DNA of 64,000 bases from Strigamia acuminata (GCA_949358305.1 OX442321.1:1736001-1800000); one strand, 5' to 3'. Numbered from the stretch's first letter, positions 19,577 to 33,360 are shown. Program-made: numbers and translations. Notes: generated from the sequence alone by a model not told the origin.

Positions 19577-22196
19577 TCAAAGAGTAATCGCACAGGCCTA
19601 CTGGTTTACTACAGATCCTTAGTCATGGTCGGTCATTTCTGTCTCCTTTTGAAAAATGCTTCTGCGCATGTGCAGGTGCAATCACATTTTTTCTACCATG
19701 AGCACATGTTTTAATGTCGATTTCAAAATACCACCTGGTGCTAAAAGGTGGCAAAATAGTGTACGGCGCTCCCATTAATGGTGTTTTATGTTATAAATAT
19801 TGTATTACCTCTTATTATTAATAATAATAGAAAAGTATTCATATAAAAATTGGTCTCCTTAATTAATTTTTAAGTAAAAAAGAATTAGTTATTTACTTCG
19901 TACTACGTTGACTTCAAAAACATTTTTTGGTTACGAGATGACTTTTTCCGGCTAGTGGTTGAAAATAAGCACAAACATGAGAAACAAAATAATATTAACA
20001 TTTATAAAATTTCATTTAATTTTTTTGGGTGGGTTTATATCATCCAGTTGTGTCATTGAAATTGAAGAATTTAATAGTATTTGGATATAAACTTGATTAT
20101 AATGGCATGGAAATTACTTTTTTTTTCTGTCTCTTAAAAGTTGTGTTGAGCAATTGGAAATTTCAAATTTGTTCTTTTCATTCTAACTTATTCAGTTTTA
20201 TTTGTATGGAAAAAAAGTGAAGAAAAGAAGTGATTATCAAGTGAAGAAGGAACTCATTTTTTTCAATTTAGAAATGCTATTCCTCTTTTGGCAACTCAAG
20301 ATTTTTTCCTCCCATTTTGCCAGTCCAATTTATTATTAGTGTGCAGCACTGAGTATGGCTTTGAAATTTTCATTACACTTCCTCTGCTCTTATCTTTTTC
20401 TTCTCACATATTAATCTCCAATATTGGTGAGAGAAAAACTGTGGTATGTGGTGTGACTTTAATTTTGCTGTTTGTAAGAAAAATGAGAAAATTTAATTCA
20501 CCTCTTGTAGGGCATTTATAGAACACTTAATATAATTCATATTAATCTTATTTATTTCCATAAAGTTTATAAACAGGAATGCATTATACTGCAGCAATAC
20601 CTCAAAGAGAGTGAGAAATCTGTGGTCAAGGCAAGACAGTTGACCACATTCGAGTTGACCACATTCGAGTAAAGAGACCGGGCCAAGACTGATGTCATTG
20701 AATCTCAATGGATTTTTATGCCACCTGTTAGATAAGCTTTAAACAGTTAAACTTAAAGTTAGATGGCGTTACACATTAATGCCATGACCAGCCGTGCAAT
20801 TTTTTTTTACAAAATTTGTCAAAAGGTGGCTGTTGATGCATCATTTAAATTAGCACGAAAGCTCCTTTTTCGAACGTTAATTCTGTGTGTTCATTGCTCC
20901 TTGACAACCACATATACAATGCAATTTAGTGATACACTATCTAACGATCTATTGTATAACGATATTTTTTGTGAGATTGATTAATATAATCACTTTTCGG
21001 TGATTACATTTCATATCAATAAATGTTATGTTTTGATAACTCATGCTTCATTATATTATCCTCAGTTCACACTTTAGGTTTGTAACCTTATCTCTCAGGT
21101 ATTGGAAAAGATAGACTTGCTTGTTATGCCAAAATAACCCAATGGTACTTATTTTGAGCGGAGAGCGTCATCGTCACACGGTGTACACATACAACGCCGT
21201 ATTTTTACCCGTAAAGTACTTACTTTAAACTTAGCACTAGGGAACCTGAGTAAAGTGTCTGTCTATGCCCTAGCACTCAGGAAATTGTTATATCCCACTA
21301 TTGAAAACTAATATAATTTCTTGATAATCCATATTGATTCCAAACCTTGAATAATTCACAGTGCCGAAGCAAATGCAGCTTTAATGCATCAACTTCAACT
21401 CCCATAAGGCAACTTGTAAACATAATTCAATACAAACCTCCTTTCTTTCACATGTACAGTACTCTGTTTAAGCCCTTATCTAAAGTGCCCACATTCCCTA
21501 TTTACACCCTTTTCAGTTTTGACATGTCCACTTAGGAGGTTAATTTCTGCCAAAGAGACTGAACTATGTGCCGCTTGGCAAAGCAATTAAATGGATGTTT
21601 TCCAAGGGACTAAAACCATGGGAAACATAAATGGACAGAGCTGAAATAATATGGAAGTAATGTTCCGTCTCAAATGGTGGGGGGGATATCAGGGAAGATG
21701 GAAAAATAAGGTCAGAGGTGGACAGTGGACAGACTGTCGTCTCTAGTCCTTTTATCCGGGTCATATATACTACACACTGGCAGTGTCATTCAGTCTTGCC
21801 AATAAGAAGTTACAGAATAAGTGTTAAATTGGACATTTTGTGTTGTGTGCCGCTTCTTTATGGGTCTAGGGGGGAGAAAAATCATTTAGGAAGAGATTAC
21901 TAATTACTATGACGTCATAATGTGTTGACCATTGTCCACTTGAGCTCATTATGTGTTCTGATTATCATGATAATGCGGCTCGGTAATGAACCCAACAGCG
22001 AGAAGTTGAAAATTTGTCACTGCCACCGCGGTCATTCGGACCGAGATAATGCTCAGCCACGCCTTCAACTGGACATTTGGCCGGAGACTGCATCTAATGA
22101 TTACTTTTATCAGGGAAGTGCAGGACTCACAAAAAGGTAATTTCTACATTTCTCATAAGTGCTCACAAATTTCGTGCGGGAAATTATAAATGGGAA
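19577..22196. other. Gene-free stretch
   Basis: No supported gene. A 15-bp direct duplication (TTGACCACATTCGAG) occurs near 20640-20670. Short ORFs are scattered on both strands without splice signals that join them. Confidence 0.4.
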
Positions 22197-22496
22197 ATGC
22201 AGTTTGGTGCGAGCGAAGAAATGAAGGTATTTCCGGATGGAGACGGAAACGTCGAAGCCAAATGGACCGTTACTAAACAACTCTTATTAATGCTCGGTGA
22301 ATTCTGCTTTGCAATGATAGGAAGAGCCGATATTGCTAAGCAAGCAAACCTCACTGTGACCAAGCCAGCTCGAATGCTTAGTGGAAATAAATCGAAGAAA
22401 GACTTGGTAAGACTTAGGATGCGTGTCATTACAGGGGAACTCACCTATAATGCATTAATGGACTCGGGAGCGACACTGGGTCACAATGTGGTCTGA
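22197..22496 (+). pseudogene. Retroelement protease fragment
   Basis: A 99-codon open frame ends in ELTYNALMDSGATLG. DSGAT (22461-22475) is the active-site motif of retroelement aspartic proteases, preceded by the usual hydrophobic strand. The upstream 60 residues resemble nothing I recognise. The frame closes just after the motif, and no RT or integrase follows, so this is a relic of a pol gene unlike the one at 4.8-9 kb. It could also be an exapted single domain, but nothing supports that. Confidence 0.5.
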
Positions 22497-24062
22497 TTGG
22501 ACCAATATACTTATAAAAAAGTATTGGAGGATTGTTATGCTTCCATTTGCAGATGATGAACTGCCTTTGATGTGGATATTTCAGCAGAAAAATGATTCTA
22601 AGCATAAAGTCAGTGTTCCAAACCCATCACATTTAGGTTTTGATTTGGTCTGCACAATCACATACAAAATTTTGATTATACAACAAAATATTGAAATTTA
22701 TTGTTTAAATAAACAATGATTTTCTGAAGAAACCGATTTTTTTGTGACTTTTTGAATGTGGTGCTAAGCTTTTTCTGCCGGCCCAACTCACTTAAGGCAA
22801 TTAGCGTGGTGTCCAAATACACTTGTGGCAAGTAGCGCATATTCAAATCGACATAACATTTGGCACATTTAAGTTAAAAATTCATTTTATTTTAAAAAAT
22901 AAAGCCCAATGGTTGTTCTTTAAGCTACATTTATTTGTTTTGATTAGAAGCATTTTTTAGGATTTGAATTTCACCATTTTATTTTTTAACATTAGAAAAT
23001 ACATGCGGCCCAATACACATGGGTGCGGTTAGTCGAAGTGTGTGCAAAGGCCTGAAAAATGAGTTTAAGTTAGGAATTAGGTCTGCGCCTAGACTCCAAA
23101 CTTCGAATTGTTTTTTCGTAGTTCCTTGGTCCCTCCTTAACCACCGCACCAAATTTCAGAGCATCAGGTCGTCGGATAAAAAAATTACAGACTCCCAAAC
23201 ATTGGATCTTGCTGGTAGCTCACCTTCAAATGTCGTAAAGTAATGAATGACTCTTCTTAACTCTAGGCTGTGTTGTGGGATTAATAAGGCGAAAAAAATG
23301 TTAAAAGTTGAATAGTTTTTTTGTGGTTTTGTTTCCCTAGTTAAAGCTTATGCAGCCTCAGTCCTTTGTCTTTAACAGAGCAGTGCAGAGTATAAGGTGA
23401 GAGGTGAATCCCCTGCATTTTCTTGAGATTATATTCAAAATCCCCATGCAGGGCTTTTGGGAATGAGAAACTTAATAGATAAGCACAGTTCTAAGTTGAA
23501 AAGACAATTTTTATCTTGTATATTAAGAGAATGATGGAAAGTAAGTGCGAAAATTAATTTTCCCAAACAAGAAACCGTTTTAATCACATATGACGTACAG
23601 GAATTAACATTGGGATTAATTAAAAGATTTTCTCATTCTCCGTATCATTTTCCCTTCAATATTTAAAGTGAAACTCTCAAATCCACTAAAAGGATTTTAA
23701 ATTTTTTTTCAAAAAAGTTTTTTTTTTTTTTTTATTTTAAGTGCAAATTGACTTGTAGGGGGAGAAAAAAGATGTGTGTGATTTACCACTAGTGAATTTT
23801 CCAGTGGATGCTGATAGGGGGCACTGGTATGGTCCACCAACTTATTATGACTCACGACTGGCGCGTTCCAGATTCAATTGAATGGAAATCAATTACACTT
23901 ACTCATTTTGATTGGCACCAAGTGCATGTGGGTGGGGTCCTCTAATCGAATCAAACTCCAGATAATTTTTTTTTTCTTCAAAATTTTATTTGTGGTTTAA
24001 ATCGGTGAAATTTCGTTTAGTGCATGCTTTGTGGATTAACAATAAGTCAATTTAGATTATTG
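22497..24062. other. Gene-free stretch
   Basis: No supported gene. 22497-22700 may be further decayed retroelement sequence. The remainder is AT-rich, with T runs around 23700-23735. Confidence 0.35.
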
Positions 24063-24341
24063 TATACAGGGTGTTCTAAAATAAAACATTTAACTTAAGA
24101 TGACTAAGATAAATTGGATAGTACTAATTTGATGGTGCTCTACAACTTTGTAAGTGACTTTTTTGCTCTAACCTGATTGGTTTAGAAGTTAGCAAGTGAA
24201 TGACTTTGAAAATGACCTTCAAGGTCAAATTTGATGACGTCATTGGATTGCTCTCACCCAACTTACTATACTATCGCTTCATCAAAATTGGCTTAGATGC
24301 AATTGCTCAGGAAATATTTGGAGGGGTACAGACCCTGTATA
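24063..24341 (+). mobile_element. MITE with TATACAGGGTG ends, copy 1
   Basis: It begins TATACAGGGTGTTC and ends GACCCTGTATA, giving short terminal inverted repeats, 279 bp in all. The inside is shared, inverted, with 40805-41070: for example GACTTTGAAAATGACCTTCA, and the stretch about neighbouring TCATCAAA. There is no ORF. Similar CAGGGTG ends are carried by the foldback at 52511-53283. Confidence 0.75.
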
Positions 24342-24580
24342 TCGTATTTTACCGATTAAGAGTCGCCCTCGAATAGTAGCCGCGGCTGAGACACCAAGAA
24401 TACCGTATTTTTGCAAAAGTACGGTATTGTTTCTGTATTTAACCTCACGAACGATGAACATACACTTCGTTCGTGACGTTCAGGCTTCGTTAGTAACAAA
24501 CGAAAAACTGAAATTGTAATTGCTGACAAAAATGGCAGTTTTGAATAATAGCGGCGGCTCTTAATCGATAAAATACGGTA
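24341..24580 (+). mobile_element. MITE with CGTATTTTACCGATTAAGAG ends, copy 1
   Basis: The terminal inverted repeat CGTATTTTACCGATTAAGAG at the left pairs with CTCTTAATCGATAAAATACG at the right. The element directly abuts the previous MITE, sharing TATA at the junction. The same ends and interior (AGTAGCCGCGGCTGAGACAC) recur at 38335-38729. Confidence 0.8.
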
Positions 24581-26124
24581 TATATATATTATTATTTTAT
24601 TGTAATAATATCAGAAATAAATTGTCATTTCTGTAACAATCACAGAAGTTATTTTATGTAACAATGGCGGGGTGTACCTATCATTATTGGACGCACCTTA
24701 TACATCGGTTTATTGTAGTCGCACTGCAAAAACCGCGTTAAGGGTCTATGCATTTCATCATTGTTGGCGACACCCTGACCAAATTTCAGAAAAAGCCGAA
24801 CGACAGATTTGTTGAAATTTTTATTTTCCTTTTTTTAATTTTACGAGCTAAAACAACTAAAAAATAAAATAAAACCCTTTCATTGGTGTGTAAAAAAAAG
24901 CCGTAAAAGCAGCACGTGGTGTGTCGCCAATAAGTAACAAAAATTGCACGTGACTTGCCATATTTCCGTGTAATCAGATTGCGCCATTTTTGCATGATAA
25001 CTGAAGATGTATTGATGTAATAATGTTAGAGGTGAACCATAATTGTCAATTACATGGCTCTAATTTTAAGAATAAATTGCGCACCAGGGGTCCTCCTTTA
25101 TTCCATTATTATTTGATGAATTTTTTTTTGTGTGCAGAATTTAAAAATCGGTCAATAAATGCGAATAAATTCGCGTAAAAAACTCGAGATTTTGATTTAA
25201 AACAAAAGATCTGCGCACAAAAGAGATTTGCATGCGAAATTAGTCTTTGAATTAGGATTAGGTCTTTCTTTAGTGCGAGGAAAATGATGGAGGAAACCAT
25301 TCATCATATTTGAATCAATGTATCACTTAATCTCCTTTCTTTGTGCTTTTTAATAAGTAATTACGGGGATTAGATGAAATTAAATGATTAATTTTTGCCA
25401 ATGAAAATTGACGTGATTTTTGTCCATTTATTTTTATGTTTTTAATTTTTATTTTTTTAATTTCTTAATTTAATGTGAAATTAATCAATGTTGTTTGTGT
25501 GGAAAGCCGTTGATGAGTTTTCGATACCTACGGGCTGTAAAACTCCATTAATTACAACATTTTATTAATTTCTTTAATAAATTGAGAATTAATTCGAGAA
25601 TAAAAAATGTGAAAAATGTCCGCGCATGCGCATTGTGTTGTTTTTGCAGTGGAAAACGTATATAGGGACACTCGAAGTGTCATGGCAACTCGGTTTAGGT
25701 TTAATAAGTCAGTATTAAAAGTGATGTTTAGCATTGATTAGATTGTCCATCTTGTTTTTCTTCCCCTTGCGCAACGTAATCAAACATTTTGTTACCTCGG
25801 TGATGGAAGTTCATTGTTTCTGCACCGCGGGATTAATATAAATCTATTGTAGCGGCTCGGTGCACGAGTACAGCTTTAGGTTTTCAAGTAGGGCTTGTTT
25901 TGCATTTTGATTCGTTGCTTCCTTAGACTGACATCATTTCGCTTCATTCGTATGCTTGAGACAAATGGAGAATTGCGTTTTGGGATTCTCGTTATTTGCC
26001 TTAGAAAATGTCAAAACAGAAAATTTAAAATTTGATTTATCTATTTTTTGGATTTAAATAATGTGTAGATAAATAGATAAATAATTTTTTTAGAAAGATA
26101 CAGTTTTGGAAATAGTTTATGGAA
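24581..26124. other. Gene-free stretch
   Basis: AT-rich, with no splice-supported ORF and no repeats of note. Confidence 0.4.
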
Positions 26125-27080
26125 ATTTTGGAAATTTTGTAAAATTGTTGGAGAGGAAATTGTTGGAAAATTTTGAAAAGTTGTTGGTAAATTGTTGGTA
26201 AATTGTGGAAAATTGTTGGGAAATTGTTGGGAAATTGTTGGGAAATTGTTGGGAAATTGTTGGGAAATTGTGGAAAATTGTTGGGAAATTGTTGAAAAAA
26301 TTGTTGGGAAAATTGTTGGAAAATTGTTGAAATAATTTGGAAAGTTTTTTGAACAGTTTTGGAAAGTTATTGGAAAATGTTTGGAAATTATTGGAAATTT
26401 TTTTGGAAAAATTTTGAAAATTGTTGGAAAAATTGTTGGTAAATTGTGGAAAATTGTTGGAAAATTGTTGAAAAAATTTGGAAAGTTGGTGGAAAAGTTT
26501 TGGAAAGTTATTTGGAAAATGTTTGGAAACTTTTGAAAATTTTTTTGGAAAAATTGGGAAATTGTTGCTAAATTTTGAAAAATTGTTGGTAAATCTTGAA
26601 AATTTGGAAAATTGTTGGAAAATTGTTGGTAAATTTTGAAAAATTGTTTGTTAATTTTGGAAAATTGGTGGTAAATTTTGGAAAATTGGTGGTAAATTTT
26701 GGAAAATTGGTGGTAAATTTTGGAAAATTGGTGGTAAATTTTGGAAAATTTGTGGTAAATTTTGGAAAATTTGTGGTAAATTTTGGAAAATTTGTGGTAA
26801 ATTTTGGAAAATTTGTGGTAAATTTTGAAATATTGTTGGAAAATTGTTGAAAAATTGTTGGTAAATTTTGAAATATTGTTGGAAAATTGTTGGAAAATTT
26901 AGGCAAATTGTCGGAAAAGTTTTTGAAAATTTTTGGAATTTTTTAGAAAATTGTTTGAAAATAATTGGAAAATCTGGAAAAAAAAATTTTGGAAAATTTA
27001 AAAAACTTATAAAAAATAAAACTGAAAATCTAGAAAAAAAAAAATGGAAAATTTAGAAAACTTATAAAAAATATAAAAAA
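26125..27080. repeat. GTTGGGAAATT / 21-bp minisatellite
   Basis: The left part has 11-bp units (TTGTTGGGAAA). The middle (26640-26840) has nine or so 21-bp units of GGTGGTAAATTTTGGAAAAT. The right part decays into A-rich purine runs. Long frames on both strands (such as repeated KFTTNFP) are artefacts of the 21-bp period. Confidence 0.88.
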
Positions 27081-28479
27081 AGAAAAAGAAAAAAAAATTT
27101 TGGAAAAATATTTTAAGATTTTCTTCTGTCATTTTTATTTCTCCGTCGTAAATCGAGTCAGAATTTATTCATCACGAGCGCAAGCACCAATTGAATTGTC
27201 CCGCAGTCGTGGAGGAAACGAGTATCACAGAATCCAATCTTATCTGCGACCAGGTGACCGTGAAATATACGAGTCCCCAACACTCTTTTTTCCCCCAAAT
27301 TATTTTCTATCCCCGACCAAACTGCCACTGGACACCACGATTGATAACACTTCAATAATTAATCCCGATGTCCTAACATGACGTGACATCCTTATCTACA
27401 CCAACAGCTGTTGTGCGAAACAAACACAAACATTCTCCGACCGCGCGCTCATTCCCACCCCGCGCAACAATCACTTATCACGGCATCAAAATTCCAAAAC
27501 TCCGTCCAAAAAAAAAATCCAAAAAAAATCACATTTACATCAAAATCTTTCCACCTTTAACCCCATTTTTCCTCCAAACACACATTAACTCATCTAAAAT
27601 CTCTACACACCTCAATAATTCACCAAAATCCACTCCCAGAAGCGTTTTTGACACAACACCAAATTAACCCTAAATGACGATCTTTTTAATTATTTGCAAT
27701 AACAAAAAACACTAAAAAGACACTAAGCCACTCTTTGACTGCCATCTTGTGTCGTGCAATTGTGGGATGAAAGAACCGGAAGTTCACTGGTCTGAACATT
27801 TTTTGCTCCATTGATCCGTCGCTTAATCCATCGCATTAAGCTTCAAAGGATTTAAAGTTGAGGCAGAAAAAAAAAATGGAGGAGAGTGGATAATATAGAT
27901 TAGGTGCCCAGTTTGCTGTCAGCGACCGCGAGGGGGAGCGAATTAAATTCCCCTAGATTGAATAATCATGAACCGATGAAATGTTATTTATTTGCATATT
28001 TTGTTTGGCGATTGAATCGGTGCGTCATTCATTTTTGATCGAATTATTTCTATTTGATTGAAAAATGGGAGAAAAATGTGCGTTGTTTGCGCATGGGCTC
28101 ACTAGAGGGGGTTTGGTTGGCAGTGGGAGTGTTCTATTGGTTGTTTCGGGTTCGTGTGTGTGTTGGTTCTCATTCATCGAGTGATGTGTTTGGAGGGAGA
28201 CGTTGGATTTTTTGGGTTTGGTGTTTGACGGTGAAATTGACCCGTTGAGTGGATATTCGAGTGCGGGGAATGGAGGAGGCATTTGCAGCCGACGCAGCTG
28301 TGGTTCTGGAAGGATCGCTTAAGTATCGCGATGGAAAGAAGGTAGTGGTGATTGAATTTGAGTCTGGTTGAAGGTTTTTGAATGAAAATGTTTTTCGTAG
28401 TGGAAGTCCAGGTGGTGTGTTGCTCGTAAACATTCGCCGGTTGCAGGTTTGTAAATGTTTGATTTTATTTGAAATAAGT
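27081..28479. other. Gene-free stretch
   Basis: No supported gene. 27140-27480 and 28060-28430 are less AT-rich and have overlapping ORFs on both strands, but none has a convincing exon structure. Confidence 0.35.
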
Positions 28480-29320
28480 TTTGGGGGTGGAAAGGTAATT
28501 TTGGGATGAGTTTTAAAAATTAAAATTGGAATTTTTTTGTGAATTTAAATCAAAATTTGGTGTTTTTGGGAATTTAAATCAAAATTTGGTGTTTTTAAAA
28601 TTTTAAATCAAAATTTGGTGTTTTTAAAAATTTAAATCAAAATTGTTGAGTTTAAAAGTGAATTTTTAAAAATTTACATAAAAATTGTAGGTTTTATAAT
28701 TAAATTTTAAAAATCAACATCGAGATTTTAAAAATGATAATCAAAATTTTAAAAATCGAAATCAAAGTTGCAATTTTTATAAATTTGAATCAAAATTATA
28801 AAAATCCAAATCAAAGTTAGAATTTTTATAAATTTGAATCAAAATTTCAGATTTTAAAAGTTAATTTAAAAAATCAACGTCAAAATTGCAGATTTTAAAA
28901 GTAAGTTTTTATAATTAAAAATCAAAGTTGCAATTTTTAAAAATCAAAATCCAAGTCGAAATTTTTAAAAATCAAAATCAAAATTAAAGATTTTAAAAGT
29001 AAATTTTAATAATCAAAAATCAAAATTGCAGTTTTTAAAAACCGAAATCAAAATTATAAAAATTAACATCAAAATTGTAATTTATAAATTTCAAAATCCA
29101 AATTGAAATTTTTAAAAATCAAAATCTAAATTGTAATTTTTAAAAGTTAATTTTAAAAATCAAAACCAAAATTGCAGATTTTAAAAGTAAATTTAAAAAT
29201 CAATTCCAAATAATCGAAAATCAAAATTGCAGATTTTAAAAATCAATTTCAAACTTGAAAATTTTAAAAAAAAATCAAAATCAAAATTTTTTTTTTTTAA
29301 ATTTTAAAATCCGCAAACTC
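28480..29320. repeat. Degenerate AAATCAAAATTGCAGATTTT array
   Basis: About 840 bp of loosely periodic units of AAATCAAAATT, ATTTTTAAAA and GCAGATTTTAAAAG with irregular spacing. It is older and more decayed than the other arrays. Confidence 0.65.
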
Positions 29321-30409
29321 TCGATGCATTCCTAGAAATTGTTGCAAAATCAATTAAAACACACTAAATTATTTTTATCCTGACTATCAACAGCCATAAA
29401 TAATTGCCAGTGTGTAATTGAAAATGTCAAATTGTTTATTTCCACCGCGCACAATATGGAAAATCGATTCATAATGAGAATAACTTTTCCTCTAGAACAT
29501 CACACTCGTCCCAAAATACACCAAAATCAAAATCTAAAAAAACCAAAACTTATTTCCGACTCCAATCGATGAGCAATTTATTAGAGCTCCGTTCCCCCAT
29601 ACCTTTTCTACGCCAGATAAACCCTATAGTTTTCTTTTCATTACTTTCTCCGATGAAAGAATAACTTCCCACATTCTTTATTCTCTTTTATCTTGATTTT
29701 TGCACACTCTCAGCCCTGAAATTAATAAATCTTCGCCAATTTACGACCAAAAAAAAAAAAAAAAAAAAAAAAAAATAACTTACAATTTTATTTTTATTTT
29801 ATTTTTATTTTATTTTATTAATTACAAAACTCGATACAGACGATCCAAATATACATCACGAAAACCGCATCAATTTTGAATAGTTGATGGATAATATATC
29901 ACGGCGCGAATAGGCTTAGTTGAGTGTAATAAGTCCGGTCGTAAATAATTGAAAAGTCCAAACACACGACACGAGTAATGAATTTATTTGCCCTTAAATG
30001 GACCCAAAGGAGTGAAATTAAACTAAAAGTATTAATATTTTGAGCGAGTTTTCGCGAGTTGAAAAGCTCCGCCTGAATTAAAGTGCTTTCCTGCATCGCA
30101 GCTTATTTTTTCCTGCGTGTAAGTCTTTTATGGGTGTGGGTTTGGTAATGCTCAAGTTTAAAAATCAATGTGATCCTGCGGGGAGTAAATAGGGTTACCA
30201 AGCTGTGTCTGATTTAATACAACTATTGCCGTATGTGTTTAAATGCAACTCGTTTTGGGGCCTTTGGGGATGAGTTTGGGGAGCGCAAAGTAACGCTATG
30301 GACACGTGACTTGTTGGTGTTTCTCCGATAACCATTATGGCGATTTATGAAGGTCAGTTTTATGCAAACACGTTGTTTTTACGGTTTTGCTCGGGTTTTA
30401 GAGCTTTTA
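29321..30409. other. Gene-free stretch with a 27-A run
   Basis: A pure A run spans 29749-29775. No supported gene was found. Confidence 0.4.
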
Positions 30410-31110
30410 CAGCAATATTTTGATTGGAAGTTGATAATTAAAAATGCTAAAATGCTGTTTATTAGCAGTTTGTGGGATTTGTAGAGGTTTGTTTGGGTTT
30501 TTGACCATTCGGGCAGCTTTAAAGCAATATTTTGATTGAAAATTAGCAAATAGAAATTTTAAAATTTATTATTTCTACCATTTTATGAAAATTTTGACCA
30601 TTGGTCAGTTCTGGAGCAATATTTTGAACGAAAATTGGTAAATTAAAAATGCTAAAATGTGATTTTTACAGTTTTTGATATTTTTTTTAGGGTTTTTGAC
30701 CACTGGGCAGCTCTGAAGCAGTATTTTAATTTAAAATTAGCAAATAAAAAATTTGAAATTCATTATTTTTACCATTTTATGAGATTTTTGAACATTGGTC
30801 AGCTCTGGTCAGTTCCGAAGCAATATTTTGAACGAAAATGTGTGAAATAAAAATGCTAAAATGTGTAATTTTTATAATTTTTGTGATTTTTACAATTTTT
30901 GTGATTTTTACAATTTTTGTAATTTTTACAATTTTTGTGATTTTTACAATTTTTGTGATTTTTACAATTTTTGATATTTTTTGAGGGTTTTTGACCACTG
31001 GAGCCTGAATCAGCATTTTAATTGAAAATTAGCAAATAAAAATGGTAAAAATACATTATTTCTACCTTTTTATGAGTGATTTGACCATTGGTCATCTCTG
31101 AGAGGCAATA
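30410..31110. repeat. Alternating ~95-bp tandem repeat with an inner 18-bp array
   Basis: Two related subunits alternate. One has GAAGCAATATTTTGAACGAAAA, the other TTAGCAAATAAAAA followed by ACCATTTTATGA and TGACCATTGGTCA. Between 30860 and 30975 an 18-bp unit (TTTTTGTGATTTTTACAA) is amplified. Confidence 0.75.
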
Positions 31111-32147
31111 TTTTGGATGAAAATATCAATTATTCCCTTTTAAGTAATTTTTATTTAATTTTTTTTGTTTATATATATTTTTTTAGCTTTAATTTTCAAT
31201 TTAAAAACCGAAAACAAGCCAATTTGAGCAGAGCAATATTTCTCGTGTTTGAAACGGTTCAAATGGGAAACGAAAGCGTCGCGCTTTGCTTTAGACACTT
31301 CAACAAGAAGAATGCGAATAAGAAGAGAATTTACGAGCGAGACAATTGATAGTTAAATCTAATCCCAAGTTGTGAATCTGTAAAAGGAGAAGAAAATTTG
31401 CCTCCGACTCGCGATAAAATAGGTAAAATGACCACAATTTCGTCTCAACTACCGAGCCTGGCAGTCGGCGGCTGACAAAATAAATAACACCAAACTGCGC
31501 CCTTCAACTCCCCGACCCGCTCATTGCGCATCCCATTTCCCGCTGAAAAATTGGCACACACTTTCAAAACTTTTATTTTATTGTAAATTCCACACAAAGC
31601 CAATTTTTTGATTAGGAAATAAAGATGTTAATTGAGATGATGAGGAATGTCGGAGATTTGAAAAGATTTCACACGTGGATTGTGATTAGGAAATGGGAAG
31701 AATGGCATTTTTGTGGGCGAATTTCCGGTCGCTAAAACGTAATTAGTCGAGAAAATTAGAATCGGAGGACTCGGTGTTTGGATAAACAAAAATTTCGAGA
31801 TTTATTTTTTATTTTATTTTTTATTTTTTTTATTTTTAAATTATTTTGTTTTTATCACATCAACAGCTGCTTTGAATGGGAAATAGAAGAGGGGAAAAGT
31901 TTTTCTTCGCTCATGTTTTTTTTTTTTCCTTTTCAAAAAGAGGAAAAGAGGGAGAGAGAGAGAGAGTGCCAAATAGATTCAATAGAGTTTTTGAGCCAGA
32001 ATGATATGTTGTGTCATAATCTGTCAACAACAGTTTCTGTCATCAGCTGCGTTCCAAAGTGAATGGTATCACTTTACTTAACCATTAGGATGATTTTATT
32101 TGCGAGGGATTTCTGGATTTTTAAACAACTAGATGATTTACAATGTG
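31111..32147. other. Gene-free stretch
   Basis: No supported gene. AT-rich with T-runs near 31800-31930. Confidence 0.4.
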
Positions 32148-33360
32148 TTTTAGTGTAGTATTTGGTCACTAGACGGCATGAATGGGTACAATAGTAAAAA
32201 TACAGGTTTAGTTAAAGAGAAAAAAAGTTATTTAGTGCGAAAAGTAGTGAGTGGGGATTTCAATATTAATTTAGTGGAAAATTCAGGGAACGTAGGAGTT
32301 TTAGTGTTTTAGTGTAGTATTTGGTCACTAGACGGCATGAATGGCTACAATAGTAAAAATACAGGTTTAGTTAAAGAGAAAAAAAGTTATTTACTGCGAA
32401 ACGTAGTGAGTGGGAATTTCAATATTAATTTAGTGAAAAATTCAGGGAACGTAGGAGTTTAATAATATAATAATATAGCGCCATCTACGATTACGTAAAG
32501 TAAACACTAATTTGAATATCACGAAAAGTAGTTAGTGGGGATTTCAATATTAATTTAGTGGAAAATTCAGGGAACGTAGGAGTTTTAGTGTTTTAGTGTA
32601 GTATTTGGTCACTAGACGGCATGAATGGGTACAATAGTAAAAATACAGGTTTAGTAAAAGTGAAAAAAAGTTATTTAGTGCGAAAAGTAGTGAGTGGGAA
32701 TTTCAATATTAATTTAGTGGAAAATTCAGGGAACGTAGGAGTTTAATAATATAATAATATAGCGCCATCTACGATTACGTAAAGTAAACACTAATTTGAA
32801 TATCACGAAAAGTAGTTAGTGGGGATTTCAATATTAATTTAGTGGAAAATTCAGGGAACGTAGGAGTTTTAGTGTTTTAGTGTAGTATTTGGTCACTAGA
32901 CGGCATGAATGGGTACAATAGTAAAAATACAGGTTTAGTAAAAGTGAAAAAAAGTTATTTAGTGCGAAAAGTAGTGAGTGGGAATTTCAATATTAATTTA
33001 GTGGAAAATTCAGGGAACGTAGGAGTTTAATAATATAATAATATAGCGCCATCTACGATTACGTAAAGTAAACACTAATTTGAATATCACGAAAAGTAGT
33101 TAGTGGGGATTTCAATATTAATTTAGTGGAAAATTCAGGGAACGTAGGAGTTTTAGTGTTTTAGTGTAGTATTTGGTCACTAGACGGCATGAATGGGTAC
33201 AATAGTAAAAATACAGGTTTAGTAAAAGTGAAAAAAAGTTATTTAGTGCGAAAAGTAGTGAGTGGGAATTTCAATATTAATTTAGTGGAAAATTCAGGGA
33301 ACGTAGGAGTTTAATAATATAATAATATAGCGCCACCTATGTTTATGTAAAGTAAACACT
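32148..33360. repeat. 284-bp satellite array
   Basis: The word TTTGGTCACTAGACGGCATG starts at 32161, 32320, 32604, 32888 and 33172. The spacings are 159, 284, 284 and 284 bp. The first unit lacks the segment holding ATAGCGCCATCTACGATTAC, and the last ends with a diverged version of it. Within each full unit the stretch containing CAATATTAATTTAGTG occurs twice, so the 284-mer is itself an old dimer. Copies are nearly identical, implying recent amplification. Confidence 0.92.

Noticed and set aside
26568-26906. Long frames of KFTTNFP or GKLVVNF repeats
   Set aside because: Product of the 21-bp AT-rich array, open on both strands.
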